Below are positions 1 through 5,580 of a DNA stretch of 5,580 nucleotides, piece after piece. Origin of the DNA: Caldifarciminota bacterium (lineage in GTDB: Bacteria; Hydrothermota; UBA3072; B12-G15). Each line of letters starts with the position of its first letter. The stretch's first letter is position 1. Location of the stretch: contig JAGGTX010000116.1 of assembly GCA_021163525.1 (NCBI GenBank), positions 1-5,580 of the forward strand, written 5' to 3'. The position numbers and the translations under genes are program-made. The notes under the pieces are model-generated. The model was not told the origin of the DNA. It saw only the letters and a program-made list of their open reading frames with translations, and did not search any database.

Positions 1-1119
1 AATGATGCAGGGAAACAGATTGATAACCTTGCCCTTTCTGTTGATGCAAGGATAAAGGAGATTAAAGGGGAGGAGTATTCAATCCCTGAGGATGGTTATC
101 ATGGAGAGTATATAAGGGATATTGCAAGGTCAGCAGTTGAAACGGATATGAAAGAATTTGATGAATTAAAAGATTTTTCCGTGGATTATATCCTTAATAT
201 GCAGAAGGAAACCCTTAAAAGATTCAGGGTTGAATTTGACAGGTTTGTGAGCGAAAAATGGATAAGGGAAAGTGGGCGGATAGAGATGGTTATTGATGGA
301 CTGAAGAAGGCGGGTAAAACCTTTGAGAGGGATAATGCCCTGTGGTACAGGGGGGAGAGGGATAGGGTTCTGGTGAAGTCTGATGGAGAATTTACTTACA
401 TTGTTCCTGATATTGCGTATCATACATACAAGTTTGAAAGGGGATTTGACCTGGTGATTGACCTTCTTGGGCCTGACCACATTGCACATGTTCCAGATCT
501 GAAAAGGGCACTCACAGACCTGGGTTATTTAGGGGAAAAGGTAGAATTGATAATCATCCAGTGGGTACATCTCCTGAAAGAAGGAAAACTATTGAAGATG
601 TCAAAGAGGGCAGGGGAGTTTGTTACAATGGATGAGTTGATTGACGAGGTTGGTGTTGACCCTGTAAGGTTCTTCATGCTTATGATAAAGGCATCTTCAC
701 CACTTGAATTTGACATTGAACTTGCAAAGAAGCAAACAACAGAGAACCCTGTTTATTATGTTCAGTACAGCCACGCAAGGATTTGCTCACTCCTTGACCA
801 TGCAGAGAATGAAGGTTACAGGGATTTAACGCCTGAAGGGTTTGAAAATCTTAACCTCGGAGAAGAGATTGAAATATTGAGGGAGATATACCACTTCCCT
901 GAATTCCTTGAGGATGTTGCAGAATCAAGGGATTTGCATTTGATTCCCAGATTCCTTATGGAACTATCTTCACTCTACCACAATTTTTATCAAAAATACA
1001 GGATTGTTGGTGGAGAAAAGGAAAAGGTTGTTCCAAGGCTCTTTCTTTCCATGGCAGTGAAGAACCTTGTGAAAACAGGGCTTGACCTTATGGGTGTGAG
1101 TGCGCCGGAGAGAATGTGA
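1..1119 (+). CDS. argS: Arginyl-tRNA synthetase, C-terminal two thirds (5' end outside window)
   Basis: Class I aminoacyl-tRNA synthetase that charges tRNA-Arg with arginine in the cytoplasm. The frame is open from base 1, so the ATG at 148 is internal: the preceding 49 codons contain family-typical stretches (NDAGKQIDNLALSV and PEDGYHGEYIRDIA). Visible landmarks are the end of the catalytic core (YIVPDIAYHTYKFERGFD, then LLGPDHIAHV), the KMSKR signature at 595-609 followed by AGEFVTMDELIDEVGVDPVRFF, and the helical DALR-type anticodon-binding domain beginning near NPVYYVQYSHARI. The protein ends with the characteristic GVSAPERM. About 372 residues are visible; family members are usually 540-590, so the missing part should be the N-terminal additional domain and the HIGH motif. 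The stop TGA overlaps the GTG start of the next gene. Nothing looks broken. Identification is very secure. Confidence 0.97.
   Translation, partial: NDAGKQIDNLALSVDARIKEIKGEEYSIPEDGYHGEYIRDIARSAVETDMKEFDELKDFSVDYILNMQKETLKRFRVEFDRFVSEKWIRESGRIEMVIDGLKKAGKTFERDNALWYRGERDRVLVKSDGEFTYIVPDIAYHTYKFERGFDLVIDLLGPDHIAHVPDLKRALTDLGYLGEKVELIIIQWVHLLKEGKLLKMSKRAGEFVTMDELIDEVGVDPVRFFMLMIKASSPLEFDIELAKKQTTENPVYYVQYSHARICSLLDHAENEGYRDLTPEGFENLNLGEEIEILREIYHFPEFLEDVAESRDLHLIPRFLMELSSLYHNFYQKYRIVGGEKEKVVPRLFLSMAVKNLVKTGLDLMGVSAPERM
1107..1112 (+). promoter_or_regulatory. Ribosome binding site of the eIF-2B-like gene, inside argS
   Basis: GGAGAG lies in the last codons of argS, with the GGAG core 5 nt upstream of the GTG at 1116. 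It supports the GTG start and the 4-base GTGA overlap with the argS stop, an arrangement that usually means translational coupling. Confidence 0.7.
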
Positions 1120-1829
1120 TTGAGAAGGTTCTAAAGTCAATAAAGAAAGACAGAGAAAGGGGAGGGATTGAACTCGCCTTCATCCTTCTTGAGGCATTAA
1201 GGAATGTGGATAATCCCGAAGAGTTTGTAACAGAGATAAAAAATATCAGACCCGATATGGCTGTTTTCCTGAATATTGCCCATTACCTCTCCCATATTGA
1301 TAAAAACAATGTTAAAAACTGGATAGATGAACAGATTGAAGGGATAAAGAACCTGCCAGAGAGACTTGGTAAAAAGGTTAAGGAAAACATCGGTAAGATT
1401 AGGGCAATAACAACCATTTCAAGGAGCAGGAGCGTTTTGATAGGGATACAGGCATTGAAACCTGAAAGGGTTTACATATTGAGGGGTTATCCACTAAATG
1501 ATGGCAAAAGGATGCTGGAGGATGTTGTGGGTATAACCGAGCCTGTTCTTCTTGAAGACCTGAATATGGTGGATGGATTAAGGATGAGCGATTGTGTTCT
1601 TATCGGTGCAGATTGTATCTCACCCCATGGGTTTGTGAACAGGAAGGGAAGTCTGCCTCTGTGTATTGTTGCAAATTATCTCAGGATTCCTGTTTATGTG
1701 GTTTCAGAGGAACTTAAGGTGGTGAACAACTTCTGTGAGGTCAGGGAAGACATCTTTGAATACATACCATCTTCCCTTGTAACTCAATTTATAACGGAGG
1801 ATAGAGAGTGGAAGCCCTTCACCAGATAA
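1116..1829 (+). CDS. Short eIF-2B/MtnA-fold protein (eIF-2B alpha/beta/delta-like), substrate unknown
   Basis: 237 residues, GTG start. The C-terminal half carries the Rossmann-like signature of the family that includes eIF-2B alpha/beta/delta, methylthioribose-1-phosphate isomerase (MtnA) and ribose-1,5-bisphosphate isomerase: TTISRSRSVL (99-108), a VYILRGYPLNDGKRM strand-loop (119-133), GAD (164-166), then FVNRKGSLPL (173-182) and IPVYVVSEELK (191-201). By eye this matches the family pattern GAD...NGxVxNKxGTxxLA...xPFYVxA. The first ~90 residues are helical and charged, like the family's N-terminal domain but shorter; full MtnA or eIF-2B proteins usually have about 300-350 residues. In MtnA a Cys and the Asp of GAD are catalytic. 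Asp166 is present, but the Cys position appears to be Ser102, so MtnA-type isomerisation is doubtful. Bacteria have no eIF2, so initiation-factor labels transferred to this gene would be misleading. Fold assignment is secure; function is open. Confidence 0.8.
   Translation: MIEKVLKSIKKDRERGGIELAFILLEALRNVDNPEEFVTEIKNIRPDMAVFLNIAHYLSHIDKNNVKNWIDEQIEGIKNLPERLGKKVKENIGKIRAITTISRSRSVLIGIQALKPERVYILRGYPLNDGKRMLEDVVGITEPVLLEDLNMVDGLRMSDCVLIGADCISPHGFVNRKGSLPLCIVANYLRIPVYVVSEELKVVNNFCEVREDIFEYIPSSLVTQFITEDREWKPFTR
1796..1800 (+). promoter_or_regulatory. Ribosome binding site of the M50 protease gene
   Basis: GGAGG ends 7 nt before the GTG at 1808, while still inside the upstream reading frame. This near-ideal site is the reason for choosing GTG 1808 over the ATG at 1853, which has only a weak AGAGG placed 2 nt away. 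Confidence 0.7.
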
Positions 1830-2851
1830 TAGAAAGGGAACTCTCAGAGGTTATGAATATTGTTGAGTCCTATGACAGGGAGTTCTCCTTTGTATGGTCA
1901 GGTTATCCATTGGTTGACCATGAGGAGTTCAAAAAAAGGGTATTTAAACTTGCTGAAGAGAATGGGCTTTATGCATTTATCACAGGGGAGGATAACCTTG
2001 TTTCGGTTAGATTTGTGTTCAAACCAGAGGGGAAGAAGACAAACATAAAATTGAATGTTGCACTTCTTATTATTACTTTTGCCACGACTGTAATTGCGGG
2101 GACACTTCAGAGGGGATTGAATCCATTGCATTTTGGTAATCTTATCCATGGGTTTCCTTTCGCCATCACCATTATGGTGATTCTCGGTTCCCATGAACTT
2201 GGGCATTACTTTGCTGCAAAGAGGCATGGGGTTGTTGCCACCCTTCCTTATTTTATACCAGCACCATCATTCATTGGGACATTCGGTGCTGTTATAAGCC
2301 TCCGTTCACCAATACCGGACAGGAAGGCACTCGTGGATATTGGGGCGGCAGGCCCAATAACGGGGTTCGTTCTATCAATATTTGCTGCAATCATCGGGCT
2401 CAAACTCTCCACTGTGGTTGAAATCCCCGAAGGTGCATTAAGGATTGGAAACCCCCTTATTTTTTCATTCATTTCCCATTTTTTCTTCAAATCCATTCCT
2501 CAGGGTATGGATGTTTTGCTGCACCCTGTTGCCTTTGCAGGATGGCTGGGATTTTTTGTTACAGGCTTAAACCTTCTTCCTGTTGGTCAACTTGATGGTG
2601 GGCACATACTCTATGCCTTCTTTCCACGGGTGCACAGGATAGTGGGTTATGTATTGATTGTTGTTCTTTTTGGCCTTGGATTTGTCTGGCCTGGATGGTT
2701 GTTCTGGTCCCTTTTGCTCCTTTTATTCATTGGAGTAAAGCATCCCCCACCAATGGATACAGTTGGAGGACTTGATAATAAAAGAATTATTATCGGCTGT
2801 TTAAGCCTGCTTATCTTTGTGCTTACCTTTATTCCCGTTCCCTTTATGTGA
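1808..2851 (+). CDS. M50 family (site-2-protease-like, EGY-type) membrane metalloprotease
   Basis: 347-residue integral membrane zinc protease of the M50 family, which cuts substrates within or near the membrane. The zinc-binding HELGH lies at 129-133 in a hydrophobic segment, and the second metal-ligand motif is [12 protein letters not shown] at 255-266 (Asp263). Between them, the [28 protein letters not shown] stretch and AAGPITGF resemble the plant/cyanobacterial EGY-type subgroup rather than RseP: there is no PDZ domain between the motifs. Residues 1-80 form a soluble acidic domain; hydrophobic segments then fall at about 82-98, 114-130, 180-199, 240-256, 278-295, 297-310 and 326-345. The start overlaps the previous gene by 22 nt, so translation is probably coupled. 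No anti-sigma factor or other evident substrate is encoded in the window, so the target cannot be named. The stop TGA directly abuts the stop of the convergent gene. Confidence 0.92.
   Translation: [347 protein letters not shown]
2774..2794. repeat. Perfect 8-bp inverted repeat inside the M50 gene
   Basis: GATAATAA (2774-2781) and TTATTATC (2787-2794) are exact reverse complements around a 5-nt loop, extendable by G-U pairs. The site lies in the codons for the loop before the last membrane segment, about 60-80 nt past the stop of the convergent minus-strand gene. The stem is almost all A-T and no T-run follows on either strand, so it does not look like an intrinsic terminator. It may be chance. 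Confidence 0.45.
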
Positions 2852-5209
2852 TTACTTTCTCAGGGTGTTGAGTGTAGCAAAAGCAACACCTATCTGGTAT
2901 ACAATCAGGGCGAGGTCCTTCAATGTGTCAAACGTGGTCTTCTGAACAGGGGATTTCCTGGGAACAACAACTGTATCACCAGGTTTTAATTTTCTAACCC
3001 TCTTTACAGACTCGCCTGATGCCCTTACGACGTATGTTGCCCTTCTATCTGCATCAGGGGTATATCCACCTGCCATTTCAATCACATCCTTTATTTTGAG
3101 GCCTTTTCTGTAAAGAACACCTGTTGGATTGTATACCGCACCTATAATCTGGACAGTGGTGGGTAATCTCGGAATGTAAATGGAATCCCCTGCCTCAAGA
3201 ATTATGTCAAGCCCAAGTTTTCCAGGAAGTGCAACCCTTCCAGAAAGCCTTTCCTGGGCCATGCTCCCGATAAGCTGGAGCTGCTGATTGATTAGATTCG
3301 GTTCGCTCTGTGCTTCTTTGGGTTGTAGATTCTCTCCATGGACCGAGGACTGGCTACCAATGAGTTCCTTCATTGCACGGGTAATAAGTTCCTTTGTTTT
3401 CAGTTCCTTTACAGACTTTCTCTCCAGTACCACACCCTCTATGTATGCATTGGGTGTGAGCCCACCTGCCCTTTCAATCAATGACCTGAGCGTTTCCCTT
3501 TCCCTCAATGCATATCTTCCAGGATATTTAACTTCTCCAGTAATCGTCACGACATCAGGTTCTACCTTCTGGTTCTTGATTATAAGGTTATCACCCATCT
3601 GGAGTGGGAGATTAAGTCCTTTTTCTGTTGTAAGGTCAACAGGGATGATACTGTATGTTCCCTCTTCTATGTTTTTCCTCAGGAGTTCTGCATTGTCCAG
3701 CCTTGCAGTTGGTAGGGGTATTCCACCAAAGAGAAGGTCCCCTGCGGTCATACCCGGCAGGAGTTTGTATGTCCCAGGTTTTTTAACTGCACCATACAGA
3801 TATACATTCTTTGCAGGCTTTGTCTCATCAATGGAGAAAACAAGGATGCTGTCCCATTCCATCAGTTTGAATGTATCATAGGAAGGGGAGGTTAAGACAC
3901 TCTCTACATTGAAAGGAACAATAGAATACAGACTATCACTCACATACCTCAGAATTTCTCCCCTCTCCATGTAGGTATCCTCTTTGATTTTTGCCCTTTT
4001 CAGCAGGCTCTTTAAGGTTGTCTTTTCATCCAGTGCAAATACCCCGGGATAGTAAACATTTCCACCCACATAAACAAATTCCCTCTTTCTTTTAGCAATA
4101 GGGTCTATTTTGAAGAAGTCCCCATTTGATGGTTTAAGGTTTTTTATAAGTTTTTTAAACTCACTGTATGAGGAAAAGTCCTTTTCATATAATATCCTTT
4201 TATTATGATTTTTTACGCCTTCAACAGTGATACGGCCTATGTAGGCTTCAGGAAGCAGTCCACCTGCCATTCTGAAGACATCGGATACAGTTTCGTATGA
4301 TTTTAATTCATATATACCTGGCCTTACAACCGCCCCTCCCACAGCAACGGTTTTCCCAATGGGCGGAACAAATACAATGTCTCCATCGTTGAACTGGATA
4401 TTCTTCACAGGCCTTCCTTTAACAAAATAGTCATAAAGGTCAACATAGATAACATTCCCATCCCTCTTTATGATTTTTATCCTTCTCAATGACCCCATCT
4501 TTGTTGGTCCTCCACCAAGGTATAGTGCATACAAAACGGAAGAAAGTGGTGAGATGAAATAATTACCAGGTGCATAAACCTCACCTGCGAGGAATATGTT
4601 TACAGTTCTCAAATTTGTAAGGGTGACATCAACATTCACATTGGAAAATTCTGACATTACTGCCTTTTTTATTTTATCCCTTGCCTCACCGTACTTCAAT
4701 CCCGCAATATTCAGTGTTCCAACCCCTGTTATAGAAATCTTCCCTTCATTATTAACAACCAGATTCTCTGTTTGTTCCATTGCACCCCAGATGTTGAGGG
4801 TGAAAGCGTCACCCGGTCCGATGATATAGTTGTCTGTTGCCATTACACCTGGTTTGGAATATGTAGCAAGGTTCCAGTAAAAGTGGTTATAACCAAATTG
4901 CTTCAGGTCAAGCGTTAATGTATCCCTGATCACCTTGATTATTCTGGAGCTATCAAGCATTGTGGAATCAATTTTTATGGACTCAACCTTTATTTTGATG
5001 AAGGCAAGCCTGTAATTGCTATACATCATCTCAATCTTTGATCTTTCCATTTGCTTCTTAATGATGATGCTGTCCCTGATATTAATGGGTGGTTGAACTG
5101 TAGTCTGTGTAACACGGGGTTGCGTTTTGGGAGGGCTCTTCATTCCCAGTGATTTAATGATATCCTGGGGTGCCTGTGCAAGCAGAAATATATATAGCAA
5201 TCCAAGCAT
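2852..5209 (-). CDS. Multi-SLBB polysaccharide export protein (Wza-like outer-membrane/periplasmic)
   Basis: 785 residues. A short hydrophobic N terminus (1-11) ending AQA-PQD looks like a signal peptide, though it lacks the usual positive n-region. A linker and charged helical segment (about 15-120) follow. The Poly_export (Wza-type) domain spans about 127-202 and begins YIIGPGDAFTLNIWG. About six SLBB beta-grasp repeats start near 203 (GEVYAPGNY), 287 (GAVVRPGIY), 378 (GNVYYPGVF), 468 (GAVKKPGTY), 554 (GEVKYPGRY) and 685 (GAVYNPTGV); several continue into an AGG-x-x-P turn (315-320, 581-586, 713-718). The fifth is followed by a long polar Gln/Glu-rich insert (about 600-660). Near the C terminus is a hydrophobic helix (763-779), comparable to the helix by which Wza crosses the outer membrane. 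There is not one cysteine, so no lipobox, unlike Wza. The expected role is export of capsule or exopolysaccharide through the outer membrane. No Wzc, Wzx, Wzy or glycosyltransferase gene is in view. The ATG is the only usable start, since in-frame stops lie just upstream. Confidence 0.93.
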   Translation of the reverse strand: MLGLLYIFLLAQAPQDIIKSLGMKSPPKTQPRVTQTTVQPPINIRDSIIIKKQMERSKIEMMYSNYRLAFIKIKVESIKIDSTMLDSSRIIKVIRDTLTLDLKQFGYNHFYWNLATYSKPGVMATDNYIIGPGDAFTLNIWGAMEQTENLVVNNEGKISITGVGTLNIAGLKYGEARDKIKKAVMSEFSNVNVDVTLTNLRTVNIFLAGEVYAPGNYFISPLSSVLYALYLGGGPTKMGSLRRIKIIKRDGNVIYVDLYDYFVKGRPVKNIQFNDGDIVFVPPIGKTVAVGGAVVRPGIYELKSYETVSDVFRMAGGLLPEAYIGRITVEGVKNHNKRILYEKDFSSYSEFKKLIKNLKPSNGDFFKIDPIAKRKREFVYVGGNVYYPGVFALDEKTTLKSLLKRAKIKEDTYMERGEILRYVSDSLYSIVPFNVESVLTSPSYDTFKLMEWDSILVFSIDETKPAKNVYLYGAVKKPGTYKLLPGMTAGDLLFGGIPLPTARLDNAELLRKNIEEGTYSIIPVDLTTEKGLNLPLQMGDNLIIKNQKVEPDVVTITGEVKYPGRYALRERETLRSLIERAGGLTPNAYIEGVVLERKSVKELKTKELITRAMKELIGSQSSVHGENLQPKEAQSEPNLINQQLQLIGSMAQERLSGRVALPGKLGLDIILEAGDSIYIPRLPTTVQIIGAVYNPTGVLYRKGLKIKDVIEMAGGYTPDADRRATYVVRASGESVKRVRKLKPGDTVVVPRKSPVQKTTFDTLKDLALIVYQIGVAFATLNTLRK
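2960..4603 (-). other. Array of about six divergent SLBB repeats (protein level)
   Basis: Codons for residues 203-750 of the export protein. Each unit has the core G-x-V-x-x-P-G-x-[YF] followed by a helix; in three units (2, 5 and 6) this leads to AGG[LY]xP. The consensus also shows at DNA level: plus-strand TCCACCTGCCATT recurs near 3065 and 4259, with a close variant near 3460. Repeat 3 has lost the AGG turn (RAKIKED in its place) and repeat 4 is also degenerate (DLLFGGIPLP). Unit boundaries are by eye and good to roughly 10 residues. Confidence 0.75.
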
Positions 5210-5212
5210 TCT

Positions 5213-5220
5213 ACCTCCTT
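5213..5220 (-). promoter_or_regulatory. Strong Shine-Dalgarno of the SLBB export gene
   Basis: On the minus strand AAGGAGGT is an 8-base match to the anti-Shine-Dalgarno end of 16S rRNA, 3 nt before the ATG at 5209. The spacing is somewhat short, but the match is the strongest in the window and fixes the start codon. Confidence 0.85.
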
Positions 5221-5227
5221 TTTTAGG

Positions 5228-5256
5228 ATTTTAACTTTATAGACACTTAATGTCAA
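5228..5256 (-). promoter_or_regulatory. Predicted sigma70-type promoter for the SLBB export gene
   Basis: Reading the minus strand, a perfect -35 TTGACA (5251-5256) is followed after exactly 17 bp by TAAAAT (5228-5233), one mismatch from TATAAT. It sits in the 51-bp gap between the upstream stop codon and the export gene's ATG. Transcription would begin near 5220-5222, so the leader is only about 11-13 nt and the Shine-Dalgarno lies at the very 5' end of the mRNA. The export gene can therefore be transcribed independently of the gene upstream. Confidence 0.7.
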
Positions 5257-5268
5257 TGGATTAGACAC
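5240..5268. repeat. Short direct repeat TAGACAC around the -35 box
   Basis: TAGACAC occurs at 5240-5246 (between -35 and -10) and again at 5262-5268 (over the upstream stop codon), 22 bp start to start, about two helical turns. The first copy is also half of GACA-N5-TGTC (5242-5254), which overlaps the -35 box. The position suits an operator, but the units are short and could be chance. Confidence 0.3.
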
Positions 5269-5580
5269 CATCTGGCCTGTATCTCTCTACAACCCTTTTA
5301 TACCTCTTTAACCTTTTTCTGTAAATTGCAGCCTTTGCCGAGCTCAGATTTCCCCTGTAGAACCTCTGGAAGAGTGATATGGAGAAGATTATGCCTGGAA
5401 TGTCCCTGTTTTTGACGCTTGTGTATCCAAGGAACAATGAAAGTCCATTCCATACCAATGAAAACAGTCCTGTTCTATATTCACCACAGAGTAACTGGGT
5501 TCCACCTGGAATCACATATGAGACATACATCAAGGGAGATGGAGCCTTTAACTCATCAACTGCCTTTATTAATGGATGCT
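5261..5580 (-). CDS. Small membrane domain protein, C-terminal part (5' end outside window)
   Basis: The last 105 codons are visible and the frame is open to the window edge, so the TTG at 5533 and ATG at 5530 need not be starts. The fragment reads as a linker ending ELKAPSPLMYVSYV, a VIPGGTQLLCGEYRTG motif, one hydrophobic segment (LFSLVWNGLSLFLGY), a second (IPGIIFSISLFQRFY), then RGNLSSAKAAIYRKRLKRY and a strongly basic tail ending RPDGV. The pattern SP...IPGxxQxxxGxxxxG...GN...A resembles the small two-helix membrane domains (DUF5683-like) that often end larger exported or repeat proteins in diverse bacteria; this is by eye from memory. The basic tail predicts a cytoplasmic C terminus by the positive-inside rule. 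Function is unknown. It lies 51 bp upstream of the export gene on the same strand, so read-through cotranscription is possible. Coding status is well supported; family is tentative. Confidence 0.75.
   Translation of the reverse strand, partial: HPLIKAVDELKAPSPLMYVSYVIPGGTQLLCGEYRTGLFSLVWNGLSLFLGYTSVKNRDIPGIIFSISLFQRFYRGNLSSAKAAIYRKRLKRYKRVVERYRPDGV

Noticed and set aside
148..150. ATG at 148 as the start of argS
   Set aside because: The frame is open from base 1 and the upstream codons encode conserved ArgS sequence, so this Met is internal.
166..716. Minus-strand open frames inside argS
   Set aside because: The plus strand encodes unmistakable argS motifs over the same bases, and the antisense frames show no domain pattern.
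1853..1855. ATG at 1853 as the start of the M50 protease, which would remove the gene overlap
   Set aside because: Its AGAGG is weak and only 2 nt away, while GTG 1808 has GGAGG at 7 nt. It is not excluded, only less likely.
1898..2496. Two minus-strand open frames (109 and 82 codons) under the protease gene
   Set aside because: They lie opposite the conserved HELGH region and show low-complexity, non-family translations, as expected from complementary frames.
2872..2889. Hairpin GTGTAGC-AAAA-GCAACAC as terminator for the plus-strand operon
   Set aside because: The stem has an internal A-A mismatch, no T-run follows, and it lies in the coding end of the export gene (the LLYxIGVAFATL helix region), so codon content explains it.
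3288..3881. Open plus-strand frame of 197 codons opposite the export gene
   Set aside because: It is antisense to a stretch rich in SLBB signatures, its translation is Ser/Phe/Leu-rich with no domain pattern, and no convincing ribosome binding site precedes it. It is a shadow frame.
4596..4829. Open plus-strand frame of 77 codons opposite the Poly_export domain
   Set aside because: It is fully antisense to a conserved domain and has no recognisable product.
5528..5533. TTG 5533 or ATG 5530 as the start of the partial membrane gene
   Set aside because: The frame stays open to the window end, and the SP just before the hydrophobic part fits the family pattern, so the gene most likely begins outside the window.
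1..5580. CRISPR array, insertion sequence, tRNA/rRNA, riboswitch or toxin-antitoxin module
   Set aside because: No regularly spaced repeats, transposase motifs, cloverleaf-like segments or long noncoding leader are present. The only noncoding gap is 51 bp.

Overview
The window is an ordinary chromosomal segment from a bacterium with an outer membrane. By eye it is moderately AT-rich, arginine is mostly encoded by AGG/AGA, and ATA isoleucine codons are common. These biases, together with a stand-alone eIF-2B-like gene, would fit a thermophilic or deep-branching, perhaps uncultivated, Gram-negative lineage. That placement is inference; no rRNA or other clean taxonomic marker lies in the window.

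Left block, plus strand, 1-2851. Three genes are packed head to tail with overlapping ends: the 3' two thirds of argS (arginyl-tRNA synthetase), a short eIF-2B/MtnA-fold protein with no known substrate, and an M50 site-2-protease-like membrane metalloprotease. Both downstream genes start with GTG, each behind a Shine-Dalgarno sequence inside the preceding reading frame (4-nt and 22-nt overlaps). This looks like a translationally coupled operon whose promoter lies left of the window.

Right block, minus strand, 2852-5580. The main gene encodes a 785-residue secreted, cysteine-free polysaccharide-export protein: a Wza-like Poly_export domain, about six SLBB repeats and a C-terminal hydrophobic helix. 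Upstream of it is the 3' end of a gene for a small membrane domain with a very basic tail. The 51-bp gap between them holds a near-consensus sigma70-type promoter (TTGACA, 17 bp, TAAAAT) followed at once by a near-perfect ribosome binding site, so the export gene probably has its own promoter and a very short leader.

The two blocks converge, and the stop codons of the protease and export genes abut with no base between them. No intrinsic terminator is visible there. I see no mobile element, CRISPR array, tRNA, rRNA or toxin-antitoxin module, and nothing that amounts to a clear undescribed system. The items most worth checking are the unassigned eIF-2B-like protein, the multi-SLBB exporter with its compact promoter, and the terminator-less convergent junction.
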